This document shows positions 57,495-64,000 of a stretch of DNA of 64,000 nt, piece after piece. The stretch spans positions 558,001 through 622,000 of the forward strand of contig JAPEUQ010000003.1 of assembly GCA_027946365.1 (NCBI GenBank), written 5' to 3'. This DNA is from Kalmusia sp. IMI 367209. Taxonomy: Eukaryota; Ascomycota; Dothideomycetes; Pleosporales; Didymosphaeriaceae. Below the pieces are notes generated by a model. That model searched no databases. It was not told the DNA's origin and worked only from the letters and a program-made list of their open reading frames with translations. Position numbers and translations under genes: made by a program. The first letter of the stretch is position 1; each line of letters begins with the position of its first letter.

Positions 57495-59271
57495 CTAATC
57501 CATAGTAGTGACCAGTGAGTTAAGCTCTTCATTTTGCACATCAAAGCAATCCCAATACCACCGCTCGACGCCTTCGCCATCCGTCTCGTCGTTATCCGGT
57601 CGATAATTCTCAACGTATCCGGCTAACCCCATTCCACTCAACACGCTGCCTGTCCACTGTTGATAATCATCTTCAGCATGCATCGTGCATCTGCCCGTTA
57701 CGTATCCAACATCATCCTGTGCAATCATGGCACCTCTGTTACCATCGGCACCGCTGTAATGCCACACCGTGGCCTCAGTGCCCATGCAAAAACTGGTGTC
57801 GCCAAGAGGAAAGCTTTGCGTGCTAGCGTCGTAGGCTGAGAGAGTACGTGCATCTATGGCGATGAAGTTTCCGGGGTGTTTTTCATTGTAGCAGAGAAAG
57901 GACGGGGATTGGAGGTGTTTCATCAGCTGCGCTAGCGTGCCGTCACCATTTGGCACGTTGATTAGTTGCGGCGTGTTATCCCAGGAAAGAAGATTACGGA
58001 CAGCCGATTCTTGCGCGGAGCTTATGGGCTGCAGGATGAATACGGGGATGTCTGAGTCCGCTGGTCCGGTTAGTTTCCTCTTTCTGCAAATTGTGACTAG
58101 AGTTGATCGAGACAGTCGATCCGCTTGCAGCGAACTTACATCGTATAATGGTCATGTTGGGATTTGTCAACACGGAAAATGTTCCCGTAAATGTTCTATC
58201 AGTCCACTCAGCCCATATGTTGGATATGGTCTCGTTTGTTCGCACTCCGTTTGAATGTGCGCCCCCTGTGGGGTTCCACGCTGCGTGCCACGCTTTCATC
58301 ATGCTCTGCGTATTACAAGTCCACATACTCATCGAGTTCGCAATGGCAAGTTTGTACGAGTTTTGTGGTCCGGACGCAGCCAGCTTCTGCCGCCTCGCTA
58401 CTAGAATCTTAGGATCCCGTTTTGCACCGCTCAGTTCGGCGGAGCTAACGAAGAAACCGTATGTTTCACCGTATGGGGCAATATCAGACCAATCGGGCTT
58501 GATGCGTTCAAATATTTGATAAGTCTCTGCGCTGGAAGCGGGGGGAGTGTCTGCGGGCCAATTGGCGATCAGAACCTGTTCATAGCGGGTATCGTGTTGG
58601 ATATTAGAGTAAATGTAAGCGAGTTCGGGGTCGGAAAGGTGGATAAGAGATATGATGAGCGGTCTGTTCTTCTCAAACTTGAGAGATTTGGGCAGATGAT
58701 TCGGCCACGTGAATCCAATAATTTCCCCAGATGCATGAGAATCAGCGTGTAATGGACCCCAGATACGGGTATCGTTCTTCAAGTCTGGTCTGTTAACCTG
58801 ATTCGCGAAGGGAATGGTATCAGGAAACCATTTCGTCTTCTTGCTCATCTTGCAAATCAATTTGTATGCCCTGTTTGTCTTCACTTTCGCGCATTCGATC
58901 CGCCCCTCCTTTCCATCTTTACTTTTATACAAGTGTCCTATGAGCACGGTCTCTTCATTCACATTTCTCGTACCAATAAAGACATACGTCTGACCATAAT
59001 CAATCTCAGAGCTACTTAGTAGCTCAAAAGCTGCTTCACGCGTATCAGGCTCCTCATATCTCCTAAGCCAGGGGACGACGGCGAACTCGAGTCGAGAAAA
59101 ATCGCTCGGCCACACTCTGCCATCCCCATTTTTAAAGGAAGCGAGGATTTCAGTGCGAGTATCCTTAGAGAGAGGGCATAGGAAGAAGACAAGAATGGGA
59201 ACCGAGGAGGAGACAATGTGGGGGAGGGTAAAGTGTCGTGCTGTGTAAGAATGGCTGGTTTGAGTGCTCAT
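57495..59271 (-). CDS. Uncharacterised protein, 565 aa
   Basis: Exons 59271-58140 and 58060-57495. The 79-nt intron starts GTAAGT; the acceptor CCAG at 58061 is the one that keeps frame, and a nearer TTTGCAG would hit a stop. The N-terminus has a moderate hydrophobic run (H-I-V-S-S-S-V-P-I-L-V-F-F-L) inside a possible beta-strand rather than a clear signal peptide. The rest is globular with mixed charge. It includes W-F-P-D-T-I-P-F-A-N-Q-V-N-R, P-L-I-I-S-L-I-H-L-S-D-P-E-L-A and, near the end, W-H-Y-S-G-A-D-G-N-R-G-A-M. I recognise no domain or catalytic motif. Composition and the long uninterrupted frame make it a real gene. Confidence 0.75.
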
Positions 59272-61235
59272 TGTGGAAATCGAAGGTGAAGAAAAGTTCG
59301 GATCTCGATGTGCGCGGCAGCTATATGTGTGGATTGTGGGGGATCAACTTCCGCTGATGATGTTTCACGCTAAACTTGATATAGATGGCAGCCTGGCATT
59401 CCCTCCCTTCAGCAGCGTAAGGATCCTGTAAGAGCAAGCTCACGTTCTGGAATAGCAACCTATGTATTGGCTTGGCCTTGCAGCTCTTTCCAAAAATTTT
59501 TGATAGACCCTGTTATGTGCCAATTTGCTCCCTCTGGATACCTGTGTCCACCCGTGAGTATCACGGCTTTCATAGCTTTCCCCCTCTTTTAGGATTTTAA
59601 GCGCCGTGCCTATTGTATGGAATGTGCTGAAACTTGATATATCCACGTAGAACATCCCGCCCTCGAGCGGTCAACACTAGGTCTACCGTCACCCTCCTCG
59701 CGATCATCCTGTCGACGTGTCTGCGACCATGCGCAATACTTGATCTCTTCTTTACAAACCCATGTAATTCAACAAACGCATGAACAAAGAGGCCTCACGA
59801 TCTACGGTCAAGAACATAATCATATTTATGAAAAAAGCGTCATCTTCTTGAAGGAAGACCTGTAGATTCGCCTCCCAGTGATTGAACAACATTCTATACT
59901 TGTCATTCTGGCAACATCTAGCAAGCAACTACATTGGTTATCATTTTGCAACGTTATCTTCACGTGCTCTCAGTTCTCCTCGTTCTAGTCTCATTTGAAA
60001 AAGTCTCTACTGTAAGATTCCGCACCTCATCGTCACCATCAGGATTTTCGCGAAACATAAGTGGTACGGTCAGGGCCTCCAGCGGAGCCATTTTTTGTAG
60101 AAAATTGATGATCTCGCAGAGGATGGTATTTGCTCGTCGGATGGTGCGTTATGGGCTGCTCCGAGGTTTCTGTTCTAGTAAGTCTTTCAAGTTAGAGTTC
60201 ACGATCCATTGCAGCCCAACCTGAGTTGACGACTGCTTCAACAGACCTTCCACTTTGGTCATCATCACAAAGCCGAAGACTTCGATAAATCAGTGGAGCT
60301 GTCAATATGCAGAGGATCATACTGTAATTCCAATTGACGAGATACACGTTGGGCTTCAATCGAGAACCTAAACCATCTCGGCTCTGATTACTACATATAC
60401 TTTCGTTGTCGCACGTTCGTGGGTAGTTTGAAATTCGAAAATCGAACAAAGGCTACATACAGCTCAGCTCGAAATCGAGCAAGGCAGATATGACAAGTAT
60501 TTTTGAAGATACCCCGATACTAACTCCAGTTTTGTGATGAGGTATGTTGTCTATACTATAGTGAAGATCGGCGGTTCACATCAGGCCGCAATCAACGCGC
60601 AACTAGATTGTGCCTAGCTAGGCGCAATCCCTAGATCGCCGTCCTACGCGAGCAGCGACGGCACCCACGAAGAACCATCACGAGTCATAAGTATTATTAT
60701 CACAAGGTAAATTTATACTGGAGCATCTGAGTTCCATTCCCGCAGGCTTTTTTACTCATGACTTAACACAGGATATGTTATGGAAACCTCATAGTTTGTT
60801 TTTGGCTACAAGCACAGACTAGAGCAACCGGGCAGACCTCCGCCCATGTCCGAAGCTGCTGCCGCCCTTTTTCTCTGCGCTTTACCACCTAGGGTAGTGC
60901 ATCCGATTTTCATGACCCACTGACTGATGAGATAAGCTACAGAAGGGATCCTGCTATCGTACGCGCTCGTGTGGAAGACAAGTGGTGGATAATCATATAC
61001 CAAGCGTGTTATCTTAAGTAATGACTCTACTCTGATAGAAGAACTGCTCTCAATTTGCACCACTTTTCAAGAACTTTGGACCTTTGTGTTACCCACTCTT
61101 AGGTTGTTCCATATTGGGATAAATGCTTATGTCCAGAACTAGATTGGTAGCTTGGCGTGCAGCACGTTAGCCAAGATATCTCTACAAGGCTCATTCATTT
61201 CTCCCATCATCTTCCTCACTCGAAGGTCTGGCGCC
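59272..61235. other. Intergenic stretch with possible membrane-protein debris
   Basis: Minus-strand fragments at 60,449-60,192 (N-W-N-Y-S-M-I-L-C-I-L-T-A-P-L-I-Y) and 60,105-59,960 look like pieces of the end of a membrane protein. They lie in different frames with stops between them and have no start, so they are at most a relic. Otherwise empty. Confidence 0.35.
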
Positions 61236-63108
61236 ATGTCGCCTGCTCACGATAATGTCATGGTAGGTGCACCAGCAGGCACTGATATGGAACTGGCGAT
61301 TGTGCCCGTTGCTCGCGAAAATACCAACAATGACTCCCATCCTTCGGACCCTTCGGGCAATGCGGACAATGCTCACAGTCCACCCGCCGTGGAGCACTCG
61401 CATCGAACTAAGCTGAGAACAATAACTGTGATGGTTGCTCTTTGTGTCAGTATTACTTACTTCTCCACTACAAATTCCCGAAAATCAAAGAACTACGCCT
61501 ATGATCACTTCGTCTGTGAAAAGCTAAAATAGAGGCTAATGTAACGATGATCAGTCCACACTCCTCATAACAGCCCTCAACAATACGATCGTAGCCACAG
61601 CAGTCCCCACAATTTGCGCCGAGCTCAACTCCGCATCAGGGTATGCTTGGATCAGCGCCGTCTACCTATTAGCAACGGCGAGCGCGGCCCCAATATGGGC
61701 GAAGCTCTCAGACATCTGGGGCCGGAAGTCTATCCTACTTACCGGTGTCGGTCTGTACTTCCTGACGTCCATCATCTGCGCGATGGCGCAAAGCATGAGG
61801 ATGCTGATCATAGGCCGCGCATTCCAAGGAACAGCGGGCGGTGGCCTCGTTCAACTCGTGTACATCACAATCTCAGACCTCTTCAGCATGCGAAGCCGGA
61901 CCATGTACCTAGGACTCCTGCAGCTCATGTGGGCGGTAGCCGGGGGTATCGGACCCGTTGTGGGAGGCAGTCTTACAGAATACATTGGCTGGAGATGGGT
62001 ATTTTGGATCAACCTGCCCGTCTCGGGCACCACGTTCTTCCTCCTAATGTTCCTGGACGTGCATAATCCTAAGACCAAATTTATTGAGGGTATCAAGGCT
62101 ATTGATTGGTTTGGCAGCTTTACGCTGCTCGGTATGATGGTCATGCTGCTCCTTGGTCTCAACTATGGGGGCGCTACTTTTCCCTGGAACTCGTCGACTG
62201 TTATCTGCCTTCTCGTTTTCGGAGCCTTCATGTCTATCTTCTTTGTCTTCAGCGAAAAACGGCTGGCGCGTCATCCACTTATGCCTATGGGCTTGTTCCA
62301 CAGCAAATCGAACGTAGCCACGCTTGTCGTAGGGTTCATGCACGACTTCGTAAGTCTTGAGCACGTTAATTGGCTTCAGCACCATTGAGTAACGTCATCT
62401 TAGGTGGTCTTTGCAACAGAGTTCTATCTCCCATTGTTCTTCCAAGCCGCGAAAGGCGCATCGCCGTTGCATTCGGGCATTCTGATTCTGCCCATTACTT
62501 TGACTCAGTCACTCGTTGCGCTAGCCGCAAGCGTCGTGATATACAAGACCGGCCGGTATCTCGAATTCATCTGGGTCGGTGTTACCCTACTGACTGTCGG
62601 CAATGGGTTATACATCAATCTTAATCCTGGTTCGACGTATGCGTCGATAACGGCCTTTGAAGTTGTGGCCGCCTTCGGCACTGGACTCCTCTTCCAACCT
62701 CCACTTATCGCTATTCAAGCACATGTCTCGCCTAAGGATACGGCTACGGCAACCGCAACATTAGGCTTCGCTCGAAACATCGCTACATCGCTAGCCATCG
62801 TTATTGGAAGTGTTGTCTTCCAAACCGGCATGGATATCCGCGCACCTGACTTGGTCGCTGCTGGATTGCCGAAAAACGTTACGCAGCTTCTTTCAGGGCA
62901 CTCAGCAGGGGCTAATGTCATGCTCATCGAATCCATTACTGACCCAGTGCAGAAGCTAGCTGTCAATAACGCCTTCGCAGGATCATTAAAGAGTCTATGG
63001 ATACTATGCACTTGTATGGGTGCTTGTTCGATCGTGGCAAGCGTCTTCATTAGAAAGAGGGTATTAAGCACGGTACATACGGAGGTCAAAACTGGTCTCA
63101 AGAATTGA
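61236..63108 (+). CDS. MFS transporter, DHA2 family (14-helix efflux type)
   Basis: Exons 61236-61445, 61555-62349 and 62404-63108 give 569 aa. Introns are 109 and 54 nt; the first donor is GTCAGT. After a hydrophilic N-terminus of about 60 residues come the usual DHA2 landmarks. Helix 1 has T-A-L-N-N-T-I-V-A-T-A-V-P-T-I. Motif A is K-L-S-D-I-W-G-R-K, then G-R-A-F-Q-G-T-A-G-G-G. Motif C is G-G-I-G-P-V-V-G-G, and then W-R-W-V-F-W-I-N-L-P-V. Fourteen helices are expected. Related proteins export toxins, drugs or siderophores at the plasma membrane by proton antiport. The helix-1 motif normally reads L-D-N-T; here the acidic Asp is Asn. No biosynthetic gene is adjacent, so a cluster role is not supported. 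Confidence 0.88.
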
Positions 63109-63843
63109 GTGACAAGCTTTCGCTTCTCCGTCGACTTCAACTTCGACTTGTTACAGGGTACAAAGTCAGAAAGAAACCTTGCGCGCATTATGTATACTGA
63201 TTTGATTCAGCCACAAGCACTTCGCAAGATTTATTTCTTGGTACTAGAGGCTCCAACAATAAGCATTGTATTCTGGAGTAGATTGGTAGGGGGGTGACGC
63301 TTCACTTGCTCGGTCTCTTCTCAGCGGTGCTATGTATACTTATTTTCTTTCCTATCAAGAAGAAGTTCCATCCGGACAGAGCCCTCTAAAGATCAAGTAG
63401 CATTTGAGAGGGATATGACAAAGTTTTGGGCTACATTTCACAAAGCTAAAAGTACTTCAAGTTCTCTCCATATGCAAATCATACTTCTCAAGTTCTCGTC
63501 CGTTCTAAGTAGTAGATGGAATATCCCACGATATGTATATACACTCAGTCAATCTTAGATATATTGGGAACAGAATATTTTCCATCTTCCTATGTCCACG
63601 TTAATCAACTAGAAAGGCACATGGTAGCAGTAAGCAACTCACCCATTTTGGAAACGGCGTAAATGTATATCTCTTTCCATTAAAGTCCAGAGTTCCCTCA
63701 TACCTCTTGAATTCAATCAGTTCACACACAGTCCAAAACCGTAGGAGCTCCAGACCAGGATTAAACGTAAGCACATTCAAGAACATTCTTATATCAACAA
63801 CGCCAACATGTATATTCTTCAAAAGCACAAGGACCTCCAGCCA
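63109..63843. other. Intergenic, 3' side of DHA2 gene and of edge gene
   Basis: A 75-codon minus-strand frame at 63,828-63,601 lies directly downstream of the edge gene, in no clear continuity with it. No other structure is seen. Confidence 0.35.
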
Positions 63844-64000
63844 CTAGGTAAGAAAGACCTTGTCGCGGTCATACGAGCACTCGTACACTTGCTTGTCAAG
63901 CGTCGCGCGCACCCCCCATGCGCTGCATCTCTTTGATATGGTCGGAGAAGACCCGAATGTCTTCTGTTGGTGGCAGCTCGCCGTCGCATGTGAGCGCGTA
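63844..64000 (-). CDS. C-terminus of a gene cut by the right edge, frame-broken
   Basis: Reading in from the edge, a minus-strand frame gives L-P-P-T-E-D-I-R-V-F-S-D-H-I-K-E-M-Q-R-M. After a run of six C on the plus strand (63912-63917) the good reading continues one base shifted as R-A-T-L-D-K-Q-V-Y-E-C-S-Y-D-R-D-K-V-F-L-T and stops at TAG (63846-63844). Five bases in the run instead of six would make it continuous. I do not recognise the product. An alternative is that the shift marks an intron, but no GT/AG pair of usable length fits. Confidence 0.45.
   Translation of the reverse strand, partial: TRSHATASCHQQKTFGSSPTISKRCSAWGVRATLDKQVYECSYDRDKVFLT

Noticed and set aside
60192..60449. Minus-strand frame with one hydrophobic segment
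   Set aside because: It has no start and the next protein-like piece is in another frame after stops; at best a relic.
1..64000. tRNA, rRNA and CRISPR arrays
   Set aside because: Scanning for tRNA T-loop/anticodon layout and for regularly spaced direct repeats found nothing convincing. CRISPR is not expected in a eukaryotic nuclear genome.

Overview
The window is nuclear DNA of a filamentous ascomycete (Pezizomycotina). The gene families point to a plant-associated Dothideomycete, probably Pleosporales, but genus and species cannot be read from the sequence. The evidence is many short introns (about 47-110 nt) with GTRNGY-type donors and CTAAC/CTGAC-like branch points. It also includes NLR and HET incompatibility-type genes, a secreted manganese-type lipoxygenase, a LysM protein, small cysteine-rich secreted proteins, Zn2Cys6 and MFS genes, and pogo-type transposon debris in AT-rich gene-poor DNA. 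Exon boundaries were inferred from splice signals plus reading-frame continuity. All spliced genes listed close in frame except those flagged as frameshifted.

Layout. 0.1-1.3 kb: GH16 glucanase (+). 1.3-4.9 kb: gene-poor DNA ending in a decayed pogo transposase. 4.9-8.9 kb: SesB-like hydrolase / NB-ARC / TPR NLR gene (-). 9-11.6 kb: AT-rich and empty. 11.6-13.4 kb: MFS transporter (-). 14.1-15.5 kb: kinase relic (-). 17-18.2 kb: coiled-coil protein (-). 20.3-22.6 kb: GH127-type protein (+). 24.7-26.0 kb: GH131 protein (+). 26.6-27.4 kb: secreted protein (+). 28.0-28.8 kb: DJ-1/PfpI protein (-). 29.6-31.7 kb: large membrane protein (+). 34.1-36.2 kb: Mn-type lipoxygenase (+). 37.1-40.8 kb: head-to-head Zn2Cys6 regulator (-) and tricarboxylate-carrier-like gene (+). 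42.1-42.8 kb: LysM protein (+). 43.7-44.6 kb: DUF2439-like protein (-). 45.6-45.9 kb: ten-cysteine secreted peptide (+). 46.7-48.1 kb: membrane protein (-). 48.7-51.5 kb: HET-domain gene (+). 52.1-52.4 kb: small membrane/coiled-coil protein (-). 55.6-57.1 kb: seven-helix membrane protein (+). 57.5-59.3 kb: unknown protein (-). 61.2-63.1 kb: DHA2-type MFS transporter (+). The right edge cuts a further minus-strand gene.

Themes. (1) Secreted functions acting on polysaccharides, lipids or hosts: GH16, GH127, GH131, lipoxygenase, LysM and the cysteine-rich peptide. They are scattered rather than clustered. (2) Self/non-self recognition: an NLR and a HET gene. (3) Transport and its control, including a regulator/carrier pair sharing a 138-bp promoter. 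No complete secondary-metabolite cluster is visible, because there is no PKS, NRPS or terpene synthase.

Caution on quality. The NLR, the HET gene, the 80-residue protein and the right-edge gene each carry single-base frame breaks, nearly all at short homopolymers, inside otherwise well-preserved reading frames. This is either recent decay or residual homopolymer error in the assembly, and it should be settled before any of them is called a pseudogene.
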